A stretch of DNA of 64,000 bases from a virus. Positions 22,901 to 30,551 of this stretch are shown one piece after another (position 1 is the first letter of the stretch; the number at the start of each line of letters is the position of its first letter). The position numbers were made by a program, and so were the translations under genes. Below the pieces are notes generated by a model that had not been told where the DNA came from, ran no database searches, and saw only the letters and a list, made by a program, of their open reading frames with translations. Location: IMG/VR virus record IMGVR_UViG_3300027973_000028, positions 1-64,000 of that record; one strand, 5' to 3'.

Positions 22901-23292
22901 TCGATTCTAGGTTTTACGTAGTAGCCATCGGTGAAAGCTTTAGACGACATCTTTATTATGTTATGATAACCAATTTTATTTTTAGCCAATACAGTTATAT
23001 GATATGGACCTCTTTGCTCCCATTCATTTTTTGATGGTCCCGATCTTTCTTCTTCGTCTCTATCAAACCTACTTTTTCTTGCCTGATACATCTCTGAACC
23101 AAGAATCGGTTTTACACCGCAGGCACTTCCTGCGTCATAGAAGTCTAACCATGAATGTATATTACCGTGATCGGTAGTTGCTATGCCTTTCATCCCCAAA
23201 GACTTAGCTCTTTCTAAATATTCTTCGACTCTACCGTGACCATCAAGCATCGAGAATACGGTATGGTTATGCAGGTTAGTCCAATTCTTCAA
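19966..23292 (-). CDS. dnaE: DNA polymerase III alpha subunit (family C, DnaE-type)
   Basis: 1108 residues. The N-terminal PHP domain shows NLHNHTVFSMLDG (His8, His10) and GIATTDHGN (Asp41, His42). The polymerase palm carries MPDIDLDFDDRHRDEV (about residues 402-415, the two catalytic Asp) and LLKIDFLGLRNL (about residue 558, third Asp). The finger motif GWGRGSAAGSVLSYA lies in front of the palm. A short OB-fold-like region follows near the C-terminus. It lacks the long C-terminal tau-binding part, so it is slightly shorter than cellular DnaE. It is the replicative polymerase of this phage; family C enzymes are used by a minority of phages in place of family A or B. It is flanked by primase, helicase and nuclease genes in one leftward unit. 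No in-frame CGG. Confidence 0.95.
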   Translation of the reverse strand: MKNWTNLHNHTVFSMLDGHGRVEEYLERAKSLGMKGIATTDHGNIHSWLDFYDAGSACGVKPILGSEMYQARKSRFDRDEEERSGPSKNEWEQRGPYHITVLAKNKIGYHNIIKMSSKAFTDGYYVKPRIDHDLISQHSEGIIVLSGCLNGEVAQALLRNDYGTALKHAAAMQSIVGKENYFIEIMNHGIEEQLAIIPDLIKIANTIGAKVVPSGDCHYVHQHDAKSHDIMLCVATNSNVNTPNRFSFSEDKFYLQSYDEMASVFSEEYLKNTMHVNDMVELELNFGEIHFPDFPIPTKESSTEYFERLAWDGLKLRYGNPLPQNIIDRANHEIKVVKEMGFSEYFLVVSDLVKWAKDNEIRVGWGRGSAAGSVLSYAFDITNLDPLRFGLMFERFLVEGRKSMPDIDLDFDDRHRDEVIEYARSKYGNDKVAHICTFNRTGARQSLRDSARALGYDFVSGDKIAKLVPAPVLGISKNLSECMEVQEFKSEYDTNSDSKLIVDTALGLEGLVRQTGIHAAGVVISKGPLTDYLPVMKKGADAPLVTQWDMGRVEQCGLLKIDFLGLRNLGVIDSCIKLIQKTKGILLDIEKIPLDDKKTFEELCKGNCMGVFQLESAGMRQLMIQLQPQNIEDIMALISLYRPGPMGSGMDKLYIDRKNKKSKISYDHAKLESVLGPSLGIMLYQEDVLGVARELSGFSSAEADDLRKAIGKKQMDKISLFRKKFVEGCVKVSGITEDKANKIYSDIEYFGGYGFNRAHAASYAMISYTTAYLKSNYTVEYMAALMSSVVGNKEKQALYLSDCRKLGVNVLPPSINKSGIDFEVVDDSSIVFGLSAIGGIGIAIAESIVQARDLQKPYTSMYDFYRRCDPVTLKKSTLEHLASAGALDELIDDNDVEISRRIELQILEKEKSELGIYVTSHPVMGIWDVITNQITSEIIDLSFYDSGTPVKIGGIINSVKKMITKKGDKMFKLDFEDISSNIEVIIFPRAAKEIPNDYFNVGDILIISGNLNKENDEENSITKIFYNSSEKIDQKIFTGGKPIIFNIKNNIGNVTIDSIYDIISNNKGNRPVFLEVCDNKHKFIYKFDTLASTKIVPIVEKVLELEIQ

Positions 23293-23293
23293 A

Positions 23294-23503
23294 CTACAAT
23301 CCTCTTTCAGTATCAGAATTGTCTAGGGCTTGATCTCTGGTTTCTCTGTATGTTATTATAACAATTCCGCCACAATATTTACATGGAACAGATTTTCCAG
23401 CTTGAGCAAATGGGCTATTATACATATATCGCATTGGTTGATCGGACTTACATTCAGAACATGTCCCTATAACGTCATCTGGGTCATTAATGTTGTTAGT
23501 CAT
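23294..23503 (-). CDS. Small zinc-ribbon protein, 69 aa
   Basis: 69 residues with GTCSECKSDQ (CxxC) and VPCKYCGGIV (CxxC) about 30 residues apart, a classic zinc-ribbon. The C-terminal TYRETRDQALDNSDTERGL is polar. It lies one base upstream of the polymerase gene and overlaps the primase stop by four bases (ATGA), so it is co-translated with the replication genes and may be a replication accessory factor. Confidence 0.6.
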   Translation of the reverse strand: MTNNINDPDDVIGTCSECKSDQPMRYMYNSPFAQAGKSVPCKYCGGIVIITYRETRDQALDNSDTERGL

Positions 23504-24696
23504 TTGTTATTTTCCTTTTTGTTTTTATAGGCAAATCTTATTGGAGATGGATTTGATACCTCTGTTCCTTCAACAAATTTATTTCCTATTGTAATCCACT
23601 TCTTTTTTTTCTCTAGATGACAATCACCACATCCAACTCCAGATGCGTTTGCTCTTTCACACGTATATGGTCTACCACCAATTCCTAACTGTCTTCTTTT
23701 AATCCAATCATTAATATGACTTGTTGATTTTTCATAATTAAAATCATCGCATAAACTAAGAATACTATACAAAAACTTAATTGAATCTTCATTATAGGTT
23801 AATATAGAGCATAAGAAAAGTCTTGATTCATGATCAAGCTTGCCGGTTTTTTTTGCACTCTCCATGTGCCTACCTATTGCAGGGCAACTTTCTAGCAATT
23901 CTTTTTCTGTAAAAATTTTTTCTGTTGTTCTTAAGGTTTTAAAAGCTGAAGATCCTTTTTTGTTAAAATAATCTAAAAAATCTTTTGATCTTTGTTTATC
24001 AATTTCCATATCATAAGTAAAATCCCTAAACCATTCGTTGGCTTTTAGGTCAAAAGATTGTTCCTCAATTACATTAATTGATTTTGTTTTACAATACAAT
24101 TTAATATCATCCAAACTAGAAAATAATATATCTTTTGATATTAAATTTTTATATAAACCAGTCTCCTGGTGAATGGAACCTGGATATCTCCACATTCTTC
24201 TTGCATCATACACGCTGAAATCTATTGATTCTATATTTAAATTTGATTTAATCTTAGTTGCAATATATCTAAAGATATTAGGTAGCGCGTTAGACGGATT
24301 TATCCCAAGCGCTATTGGTTCACACTCAATATGAAAACCCTTTTTACCAGTAAAGTATACTAACAAAGATTTTTCTGGTATATATTTTTCTAAATATAAA
24401 TATAACAATTTACATTCTTCCCAGGATTTATTGGGATCAGAATTGTCTAAATCAAAGTATAATGATCCAAGCCTTATTGCCTCATTTATATCCGAAGAGT
24501 TATAATGCCAAATGGAAGTGTATACGCCAACATTTTCGTATTTTTTACAGTAACTATCCATGTCATATATAGAAGTAAATCTTGGATTTTCTCCATCTTT
24601 ATCTCTAATAATTCTAGACAAAGATGGAACATACTTTGCTGTTTCAACAAGGTTCCATGAACTTAAGTACTTTGTTGGATCGGTTGGAATTTTCAT
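23500..24696 (-). CDS. Archaeo-eukaryotic-type DNA primase
   Basis: 398 residues. YFDLDNSDPNK (Asp82, Asp84), LVYFTGKKGFHIE (His122) and IDFSVYDARRMWRYPGSIHQ (Asp159, Arg166, Arg167, His176) are the three catalytic motifs of AEP (PriS-like) primases. The C-terminal part has a Cys cluster (CERANASGVGCGDCHLEKKK) that may bind zinc, as in related mobile-element primases. It makes RNA or DNA primers for the phage polymerase. ATGA overlaps on both sides (small gene at 24693, zinc-ribbon at 23503) indicate tight coupling. Confidence 0.88.
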   Translation of the reverse strand: MKIPTDPTKYLSSWNLVETAKYVPSLSRIIRDKDGENPRFTSIYDMDSYCKKYENVGVYTSIWHYNSSDINEAIRLGSLYFDLDNSDPNKSWEECKLLYLYLEKYIPEKSLLVYFTGKKGFHIECEPIALGINPSNALPNIFRYIATKIKSNLNIESIDFSVYDARRMWRYPGSIHQETGLYKNLISKDILFSSLDDIKLYCKTKSINVIEEQSFDLKANEWFRDFTYDMEIDKQRSKDFLDYFNKKGSSAFKTLRTTEKIFTEKELLESCPAIGRHMESAKKTGKLDHESRLFLCSILTYNEDSIKFLYSILSLCDDFNYEKSTSHINDWIKRRQLGIGGRPYTCERANASGVGCGDCHLEKKKKWITIGNKFVEGTEVSNPSPIRFAYKNKKENNK

Positions 24697-24860
24697 AATA
24701 TCTTTTTTTTATTTTCTATATTATTTATATTGCAAACTATTATCTTATTATCATTATTCATTAAGCTACTATTGGTTCTATAGTAAACAGATTCTGATAT
24801 AAGATATTCTAAATGATTTAAAAGATAGTTTCTTCTTTTAATTCTTTTTTCCGGTTCCAT
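24693..24860 (-). CDS. Small basic protein overlapping primase and HD genes, 55 aa
   Basis: ATG 24860 to TGA 24693-24695, 55 residues, starting MEPEKRIKRRNYLLNHLEYL. GGAGAAAAG lies directly upstream inside the HD gene, and the stop overlaps the primase start as ATGA, the signature of real coupled phage genes. It fills what would otherwise be a 140-base gap. The N-terminus is basic and helical, the C-terminus Asn/Lys-rich. The function is unknown; a primase-associated role is possible by coupling. Confidence 0.6.
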   Translation of the reverse strand: MEPEKRIKRRNYLLNHLEYLISESVYYRTNSSLMNNDNKIIVCNINNIENKKKIL

Positions 24861-25527
24861 CTTTTCTCCATATTGGATTTATCAAATCGCTATCTTCTAT
24901 TATACTATGTATTTTTGATGCGATGTTATCCGCAATGTGAACAATGTAATCTAAGTAAGTTATAGGATATGTTTCTGGCACTGGTGACCATGGGCCCAAG
25001 TGGCATCTAACTAATCTCAGTATTGATTGAACAATGTCTTCTGATAGATAGAGAGTAGAAGACTCTAACTCTGAAGCAAACTGTTTATCACTTTTTTGGC
25101 AGTTTGAAATAAACTTTCCGACAGTGTATGGATGCATTGGGTCATATTCAAATTTATCTGAATCCAGATTCTTTACACCCTTACAAACATCATGTAGCAA
25201 ACATGCAGATATAACTATATCTTTTTCTTCCAAAGAAAGATTATAAGATTCACAAAGAAGATTGGCTATTCTGACCACTCTCTTGGTATGAAGAACATTT
25301 CCTCCTTCACCATGCTCATCTGCTGGGTGGTACTTTCCACTAAAGCTTGATGGTATTTTCCAAAAAGAATCAGCTTTTATTAATATGGATCTAATAAAAG
25401 ATCTTATACTTTCGTCATTAATTAAATTAATTTCATTCAAAATAGAATCTAACATTTCATTTTCAGAGGATAGTGAACTATCTTCTTTTTGACTTGTTAA
25501 GATATCATCCAGTATTGATTTAGTCAT
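24838..25527 (-). CDS. HD-domain phosphohydrolase
   Basis: 229 residues from ATG 25527, with GGATAAAAAT upstream; an in-frame start at 25575 would run 56 bases into the previous gene. The HD motif is seen as NVLHTKRVVRIANLL (first His), ACLLHDVCKG (His-Asp) and YIVHIADNIASKI (last Asp). CHLGPWSPVPETYP is a further His-bearing loop typical of the family. It probably hydrolyses a nucleotide or cyclic nucleotide; both dNTP-pool control and cleavage of host signalling molecules are known for phage HD proteins. Located between nuclease-like and primase genes. Confidence 0.78.
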   Translation of the reverse strand: MTKSILDDILTSQKEDSSLSSENEMLDSILNEINLINDESIRSFIRSILIKADSFWKIPSSFSGKYHPADEHGEGGNVLHTKRVVRIANLLCESYNLSLEEKDIVISACLLHDVCKGVKNLDSDKFEYDPMHPYTVGKFISNCQKSDKQFASELESSTLYLSEDIVQSILRLVRCHLGPWSPVPETYPITYLDYIVHIADNIASKIHSIIEDSDLINPIWRKDGTGKKN

Positions 25528-26314
25528 TATTTTTATCCTTCTTCCATCCATCCCATTTTGAACACGGTGTATCAAAAGGGCACTTTTTACAGTATGTTAT
25601 AAGCCCTCTTTTGGGGGCAAATATTTCGGTAGCTAATAGCTTCTCATGCCATAGTTCTAAATTATTAATATCAGAATCTGAAACTATAAATTCAAAAAAA
25701 TTTAAATTTTGGCTCATTAAATCTATAATTCCAAATTTTACTTCAGACATTCTTTCTGGGTGTCTAGTTTCAAAACCCTTATACAATGCGGCAAAGTCTA
25801 CTCTGTACTGATCTCTGTTGCTTTGTTTGTAGTTAAACATTAATTTAATAACATAAAAAATTTTATCTTTATATAAAATAACATCAAAAGTATCCGATAT
25901 ATTATTCCCTTTTGCTCCTGGAACAAAATAATCATCAGCAATCGCTACTGGGATGTAATTTGAATCACTATATTTTTCATAAAACATCAGTAGGGAAGCA
26001 GCTGCCTTTGATGTTAAGCTAGACATGTTACCATACGCTGTCTCGTGTTGCTCTGTGACAATGTCGTATGAACTTGTACCCTTAGGGAACCACATCTTCT
26101 CCCACCTATTTAACAGTGCCGCATACGATGGTACAATCCCAGATTGTTTTTTAAAAAAGAAAAAATAAATAATATTTTTTATAGTGTTTTCAAATTTATT
26201 TGTATAAATATCTCTTGAATATATTTTTTCTGGAGCTTTTTCCAGATGTCTATAATCATAAAGTCTTTCACATATTTGAAAATCTTTAAGACCATTTACT
26301 GTAATATTTGCCAT
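25520..26314 (-). CDS. RecB/Cas4-like protein with degenerate active site
   Basis: 264 residues with the frame of a [4Fe-4S] RecB/Cas4-like nuclease: one N-terminal Cys (FQICERLYDYRHL) and three C-terminal Cys (YCKKCPFDTPCSKWDGW). Between them ISDTFDVILYKDKIF occupies motif II and FYVIKLMFNYKQSN the place of motif III, where active enzymes have (D/E)xK; here the acidic residue is missing, and no motif I His is obvious. It is likely a structural, DNA-binding partner of the intact paralogue at 18410-19208, as in AddB/AddA-type pairs. Overlaps the helicase stop by one base and the HD gene start by eight. Confidence 0.65.
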   Translation of the reverse strand: MANITVNGLKDFQICERLYDYRHLEKAPEKIYSRDIYTNKFENTIKNIIYFFFFKKQSGIVPSYAALLNRWEKMWFPKGTSSYDIVTEQHETAYGNMSSLTSKAAASLLMFYEKYSDSNYIPVAIADDYFVPGAKGNNISDTFDVILYKDKIFYVIKLMFNYKQSNRDQYRVDFAALYKGFETRHPERMSEVKFGIIDLMSQNLNFFEFIVSDSDINNLELWHEKLLATEIFAPKRGLITYCKKCPFDTPCSKWDGWKKDKNND

Positions 26315-27777
26315 TAGTGAAAATCCTTGCCGCTTAATAAGTCATCAAGCAATGAGTTGGATGAGGTATATGAACTATCTGTTACTGGCTCATATTCTTC
26401 ATATGTTTTTTTGTAATCGACATACTTAACCAAAGGTGGATCATGGAGAAATGACGAACCAGTAATTCTATTTTTGGGTATCTGAAGCTGCATGATGTTT
26501 TCATCTTCTGTTTCATCATCTGTTGCTAGTCTCTTTTCGGTCAAGAATATTGTAACTGCACACTTTTGTTGAATCGTCAATGATCCACCAGTATCAGACT
26601 GCTGAACAACCTCACGCTTTTCTTTCATTCTATTTGCATTTTCTTGTGCCGTAATAATAAGCGCACAGTTCATATCTCTAGCTAATTTTTCTAAGCGAAC
26701 CATCATCTCTTCAAATTCGCTCCATCTTGGCTTGCCCTTGCCCCTAGTAAACATTGATTGTATGGTATCGATTATAACTACATCCGGCATCATGGAGTTC
26801 TGGCCTATTATATCTCTAAGCCAAAATTCTAAATCTTCAAAATATGGAGTATCAGGATCATGCCTAACCATCAATCTATTGCCCCAACTAGAAAGCTTTG
26901 ATTTAAAAATTTCTAAATATTTAGATCTTTCGTCTTCGGACCACTTAGATGCTTCTAGGTATACATTTTTTTCTATTATCTGTGTCATTAGAATTCTTTC
27001 CCAGTGCCCAATTGCCTCTTCAAAATTTATATAAAGAACTCTATACCCATTGTCTAGCCAATTGTTGGCCAAACACTTTGCAAATGTACTTTTTCCTTTT
27101 CCTGAAGCTGCTATGATTGCATGAACTGCGCCTCTGAAAAAACCACCCTCATCGGTATACCCCATAGCCCTATTGAGAGCCTTGAACTGTGTTGGTAAGA
27201 AGCTAGGAATGTCTAATAGGGAATCAACTCTTTCAATTATGTCAAGACCAGTCGTTACCTTATCTAGGGGATTGTATTTAATTTGATTTTCTAATTCTCT
27301 AATTTCCGACGTAAGAGTTTGAACTCGTGCAATATCTTCTTCGGTTTTAATACCTTTTTGAGTAAGTATATTTTGTAGTTCTTGCAAATAGTTAATTTGT
27401 TTTCTTTTATTTGCTTTATGCTTAATTAATTCTGCTATAGCATCGGGGCTAGATAATTCTATCGTATTAAGAATATCTAACATTATTGTGATCCCAGGAT
27501 TGCCCCCCAAAGCTTCGTATATATTGGAATCACTTTGCAGCCAAGACTTAAAGGCTATTGGATTAACTATATTTAAATTAGTTGCTTTGTAAAAAGATAA
27601 AAGGGCTACATAGAATTCATTAATTCCTTTTTCTCCATGAATTGTACCAACAATTTGTTCTGGAAGATTATCATAGAAATATGATATAGCACCCTCGTGC
27701 CTAATGGCCAATGCAAATATTTGATACTCTAAAGGTACAGAGTCTTTATTTATTTCGCTTGTTGGTTCCATTTTCAT
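26314..27777 (-). CDS. DnaB-like replicative helicase
   Basis: 487 residues. An N-terminal helical part (about residues 1-190) is followed by a RecA-like core: Walker A IAASGKGKSTFAKCL at about residues 223-237, Walker B MPDVVIIDTIQSMFTRGKGK, then LARDMNCALIITAQENANR (the Gln sensor) and an Arg-bearing segment near LQIPKNRITGSS. This order is that of DnaB/RepA-type hexameric helicases. It unwinds DNA at the phage fork with the primase and DnaE encoded next to it. The start overlaps the upstream nuclease gene by 32 bases; a second Met at residue 3 is equally possible. Confidence 0.85.
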   Translation of the reverse strand: MKMEPTSEINKDSVPLEYQIFALAIRHEGAISYFYDNLPEQIVGTIHGEKGINEFYVALLSFYKATNLNIVNPIAFKSWLQSDSNIYEALGGNPGITIMLDILNTIELSSPDAIAELIKHKANKRKQINYLQELQNILTQKGIKTEEDIARVQTLTSEIRELENQIKYNPLDKVTTGLDIIERVDSLLDIPSFLPTQFKALNRAMGYTDEGGFFRGAVHAIIAASGKGKSTFAKCLANNWLDNGYRVLYINFEEAIGHWERILMTQIIEKNVYLEASKWSEDERSKYLEIFKSKLSSWGNRLMVRHDPDTPYFEDLEFWLRDIIGQNSMMPDVVIIDTIQSMFTRGKGKPRWSEFEEMMVRLEKLARDMNCALIITAQENANRMKEKREVVQQSDTGGSLTIQQKCAVTIFLTEKRLATDDETEDENIMQLQIPKNRITGSSFLHDPPLVKYVDYKKTYEEYEPVTDSSYTSSNSLLDDLLSGKDFH

Positions 27778-28402
27778 TTCTTTTTTGTTTTGCTAGTCTA
27801 TATGCTTTTTTTCTATATTCAGAATTTTTCTTCTTAACCATTTTATAGGCTGTTGTGTCTACAACTTTGTTCTTAGGTTTATCCTTTGGGATAAACGGGC
27901 TATGCCTAATTGCTTCCATCATTCTTTCAAAAACAGACTCTTCTGTTAGCTTATCATTGTATCTGAAAACAACAAGTGCAATTCCATTTTGCTTGCAAAA
28001 TTCCATTTTTATAATGTCTCTTTGAAGTGCTTCCTCAAATTCATATTTAGAATCAAAAAATCTTTGAGTATAAAAGAAATGCTGCCTACCATGGTATTCA
28101 GCGGCCACCTGATAACTTGGGCAGTAGACATCTAGCTTGAGTCTATCCCCAATATGAAATTCATTAATTATTTTTTCACCAGGAAGCAGCTTCTGCATTA
28201 TTGCAGTTAGAGCTGTTTGTCCTCTAGACATTTTCTTCTTAGAATTTTTTAACCAGTTTAAACCTAATCTATTTATTTCTTTATTTAATTTATTTATATT
28301 CCACCCAAGCTCTTTACATATATCAGACAAAGACATAGATGTATCGAATAACAGATCCGTTAAATACTCTACCTCTTCTCTATCTTGGGGATTATTTTGC
28401 AT
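27746..28402 (-). CDS. HTH plus VSR/DUF559-like endonuclease
   Basis: 218 residues. The first ~55 residues contain a helix-turn-helix (TSMSLSDICKELGWNINKLN). LKLDVYCPSYQVAAEYHGRQ plus the stretch HFFYTQRFF and EALQRDIIKMEFCKQNGIAL plus VVFRYND is the core of VSR/DUF559-like PD-(D/E)XK enzymes (Asp of 'LDVY', Glu of 'AAEYHG'). A basic Lys/Arg tail follows. Such proteins occur in phage replication regions and may nick or trim DNA. It overlaps both neighbours, by 11 and 32 bases. Confidence 0.75.
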   Translation of the reverse strand: MQNNPQDREEVEYLTDLLFDTSMSLSDICKELGWNINKLNKEINRLGLNWLKNSKKKMSRGQTALTAIMQKLLPGEKIINEFHIGDRLKLDVYCPSYQVAAEYHGRQHFFYTQRFFDSKYEFEEALQRDIIKMEFCKQNGIALVVFRYNDKLTEESVFERMMEAIRHSPFIPKDKPKNKVVDTTAYKMVKKKNSEYRKKAYRLAKQKRNENGTNKRNK

Positions 28403-29042
28403 TTATTGGGTTTGCTGATTGATGATTGTTGTCCTTCGTAAAGTTTAAAGTTTTTCCTAAATCAATAATAGACATGTCTAATTCATTCCATATCTTGTGG
28501 GACAAAGCTAGTCCTAGTGAACTGCAGTCTAACAAACAGTATTGTACTTTGCCGTTTAAGTTTTTTAATTGATCAAATATTTCTTCGTATTTATTATACA
28601 TACTTGTATATGATATATTAATAATATTTTTCTTTAGTCCAAGTACATTAGAAATTCTTTTTTGATCATGAAGAGAAACAACTACAGAAGGTGTATTTGT
28701 AATGTAAAAAGAAATAAGAGAATCAAATACTGGTTTATTATTTTCTAAATAATATTCAAATACATTAGGATAATGATAGTATATTTCTTTATTTAATCCA
28801 ATTGTAGAATACTTACCATCTTGCACTTCCTTCATTAGATCATACGAAACATTTTTCATTACTCTATCACCAGAAAGATTAATGGAATTAATTATTTCTT
28901 TAGAAACATTTGATGGAAATGTTTTTTCATTTTTTTTATTTAATCCTATAATTGAAGATTTAGATATATTAATGAATGCAAATTTCTTATCACTATTCAT
29001 TAAACCCGTTAATTGAATAAGAGATCTATTTATATTTTTCAT
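28392..29042 (-). CDS. Hypothetical protein, 216 aa, possible GT-D-like
   Basis: 216 residues with alternating strands and helices. PSVVVSLHDQKRISNVLGLK, then VQYCLLDCSSLGLALSHKIW and MSIIDLGKTLNF near the C-terminus recall the 'vlva.GplG..la..iw..g...iDlG' pattern of GT-D-type glycosyltransferases and related phage proteins. The match is weak and no catalytic residue can be fixed. Seven bases separate it from the GT2 gene upstream, which supports a sugar-related role. Confidence 0.45.
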   Translation of the reverse strand: MKNINRSLIQLTGLMNSDKKFAFINISKSSIIGLNKKNEKTFPSNVSKEIINSINLSGDRVMKNVSYDLMKEVQDGKYSTIGLNKEIYYHYPNVFEYYLENNKPVFDSLISFYITNTPSVVVSLHDQKRISNVLGLKKNIINISYTSMYNKYEEIFDQLKNLNGKVQYCLLDCSSLGLALSHKIWNELDMSIIDLGKTLNFTKDNNHQSANPINAK

Positions 29043-29051
29043 ATTTACTCC

Positions 29052-29765
29052 TTAAAGTCCAAAGTTTCCCCAGTTTATTAAAACTGGATTTTCATCTAAT
29101 ATAGAATTAATATGAGATAAATTATGATATTTACCACCATCTATCTCAGAATATCTTTTATATTTTTTTTGCTTATCTTCATCAAAGATATATCCGAGAT
29201 GCTGCATTACGAGACCAGAATTTATCCAAAAGTTTCTTCTCTTGATCCATTCTGATACGTATGTTGGTTCAGACCCACAAGCCAATGCTCTGTCATTAAA
29301 CTGACCACCAGGTATGAACCTAAATATTCTCGAACTATTATTTGGTGCCCAGAGTTTATCTACTCTATATTTAGTTTCATCCCACATGTGATAGAACCTA
29401 ACATTAACTACATCTTGTTCAGAGGAATCTAAGACTGTTTTTATGTCAAGCGAATTAAGATTATCTAATCTGTAAAGCATCTCGTCGCAATCTATCGCGA
29501 TAATCCAATCGCCCGGACTAGCATGTTTTTCTAGATTAGACCAGGCAGCTGTTCTTAGTCTTCCCTCGTGAACTGCAAATGTTGGTTCTGTAGTTTTATA
29601 TACATGCGCATAATCTGATGCTATACCAGCGGTGTTATCTTCTGAGCAGTCGTCAGTAAAGACAATTTCATCAACTTGATTTGATATTCTACTTAATACA
29701 TTTTTTAAGAATCTATCTTCTTCATTTCTTCCGACCATTTGAGCAATAATTTTTTGTTTAGACAT
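29052..29765 (-). CDS. GT2-family glycosyltransferase
   Basis: 237 residues from ATG 29765 with AGGGATAAAA upstream; a longer in-frame start would lie in the terminator hairpin. KIIAQMVGRNEEDRFLKNVL, EIVFTDDCSEDNTAGIASDY and WIIAIDCDEMLYRL (the DXD site) are the usual order of GT2/GT-A enzymes. The rest (FRFIPGGQFNDRALACGSEP, then LGYIFDEDKQKKYKRYSEID) resembles glycosyltransferases of phage and surface-glycan clusters. Donor and acceptor unknown. Confidence 0.82.
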   Translation of the reverse strand: MSKQKIIAQMVGRNEEDRFLKNVLSRISNQVDEIVFTDDCSEDNTAGIASDYAHVYKTTEPTFAVHEGRLRTAAWSNLEKHASPGDWIIAIDCDEMLYRLDNLNSLDIKTVLDSSEQDVVNVRFYHMWDETKYRVDKLWAPNNSSRIFRFIPGGQFNDRALACGSEPTYVSEWIKRRNFWINSGLVMQHLGYIFDEDKQKKYKRYSEIDGGKYHNLSHINSILDENPVLINWGNFGL

Positions 29766-29782
29766 TTTTATCCCTAAAATAG

Positions 29783-29814
29783 AGGGGGTGATAGTTATCA
29801 AACCACCACCCCCT
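29783..29814 (-). terminator. Hairpin terminator after the small gene at 29827
   Basis: AGGGGGTG (29783-29790) pairs perfectly with CACCCCCT (29807-29814) around a 16-base loop. On the minus strand it follows the stop at 29827 and is followed by CTATTTTAGGG, a short T-run. It probably attenuates transcription into the GT2 gene, giving the small gene at 29827-30021 its own abundant transcript. Confidence 0.55.
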
Positions 29815-29826
29815 ATCCAATAATAA

Positions 29827-30021
29827 TTAGCTTTCTACTTGCTCTCTTGCTTCAACAGCTGTAATGCGTTGAACATCAACATCCTTGAACAAGAGTTCTC
29901 CACGAGTTCCAGACAACTTACGCGAATTGCTAGATGCAATTTTCTGTGCCTCAGCTACAGTAGGTGCCTTAACGATTGACGTTGTTGTAATTGTGAAGTA
30001 TTTGAATTTATTTTCAGCCAT
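29827..30021 (-). CDS. Small conserved-looking protein, 64 aa
   Basis: 64 residues. The first 25 (KYFTITTTSIVKAPTVAEAQ and so on) resemble the N-terminus of the metallophosphoesterase at 56775-58034 (KNFVITNKYIVRAPNIGQAK), so this seems to be a free-standing copy of a small beta-alpha module. Good AAAGGAAAA ribosome-binding site, own promoter candidate at 30098-30069 and own terminator at 29814-29783: a monocistronic, probably strongly expressed gene. Function unknown. Confidence 0.65.
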   Translation of the reverse strand: MAENKFKYFTITTTSIVKAPTVAEAQKIASSNSRKLSGTRGELLFKDVDVQRITAVEAREQVES

Positions 30022-30068
30022 TAGTTTTCCTTTCGGCTATTTATGTTATTGGTTTATATTGCACTTAT

Positions 30069-30098
30069 ATACTACAACCTAAAGCATGCGCGATGCAA
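30069..30098 (-). promoter_or_regulatory. Candidate leftward promoter of the small gene at 29827-30021
   Basis: Minus-strand TTGCAT (30098-30093), 18-base spacer, TAGTAT (30074-30069), with a TATATA overlapping just downstream; about 48 bases before the ATG at 30021. Together with the terminator after the gene it marks a separate transcription unit. Confidence 0.4.
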
Positions 30099-30117
30099 GT
30101 TGTTCTGCAAGTTTTAA

Positions 30118-30546
30118 TTAATTTTTTCCACTAGCCAACTCTTTAACCGGCCAATAATAATCTAAGTTGTTGGGTTCATCAAAATATTGCGAATAATATT
30201 CATAGTCTTTGCGAAGTAGATTAGATCTATGTGATCTATGAAATTCTTCTAAGCCGAACCAAGGTGGCATAGTCGCAGAATCAATATCGACATCCTCGTA
30301 CTGCATAGTGTTTTTGTACCCTCTATTAACCCATTCTTGAATGGTGTAATTTTGATACAACTGCAGGGCGGCTTCGTAACCCTTCCACATCAAGGTCACT
30401 GGATGATTGCGCCATCCTTTTGTTGGCGTACGATCAAGTAGGATATTTAGAACTTGAAATGTTTCTACGCGCTGCTTTCCAAGTCTACGATAATCCAAAA
30501 CTTGAATTGATTTTTGTAAATTTGCATAGGGTAAAAATGTTTGCAT
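30118..30546 (-). CDS. Pyrimidine-dimer glycosylase-like (MSMEG_6728-type) protein
   Basis: 142 residues from ATG 30546. MQTFLPYANLQKSIQVLDYR plus RLGKQRVETFQVLNIL, then GWRNHPVTLMWKGYEAALQLY, is the pattern of the Pyr_excise/MSMEG_6728 family ('MQTFLPyxdfxxSaxvLDxxRLGKQRVE'). T4 endonuclease V, a distant member, acts on UV-damaged DNA with an N-terminal Thr2; here residue 2 is Gln and Thr is third, so glycosylase activity is uncertain. A DNA-repair or DNA-binding role is likely. An in-frame extension to 30615 is possible but would overlap the upstream gene. Confidence 0.72.
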   Translation of the reverse strand: MQTFLPYANLQKSIQVLDYRRLGKQRVETFQVLNILLDRTPTKGWRNHPVTLMWKGYEAALQLYQNYTIQEWVNRGYKNTMQYEDVDIDSATMPPWFGLEEFHRSHRSNLLRKDYEYYSQYFDEPNNLDYYWPVKELASGKN

Positions 30547-30551
30547 TGTAT

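Noticed and set aside
24560-24802. Plus-strand 80-codon frame over the primase start
   Set aside because: Hydrophobic, Tyr-rich translation typical of antisense A+T-rich DNA; the minus-strand 55-codon gene with ribosome-binding site and ATGA overlap explains the region better.
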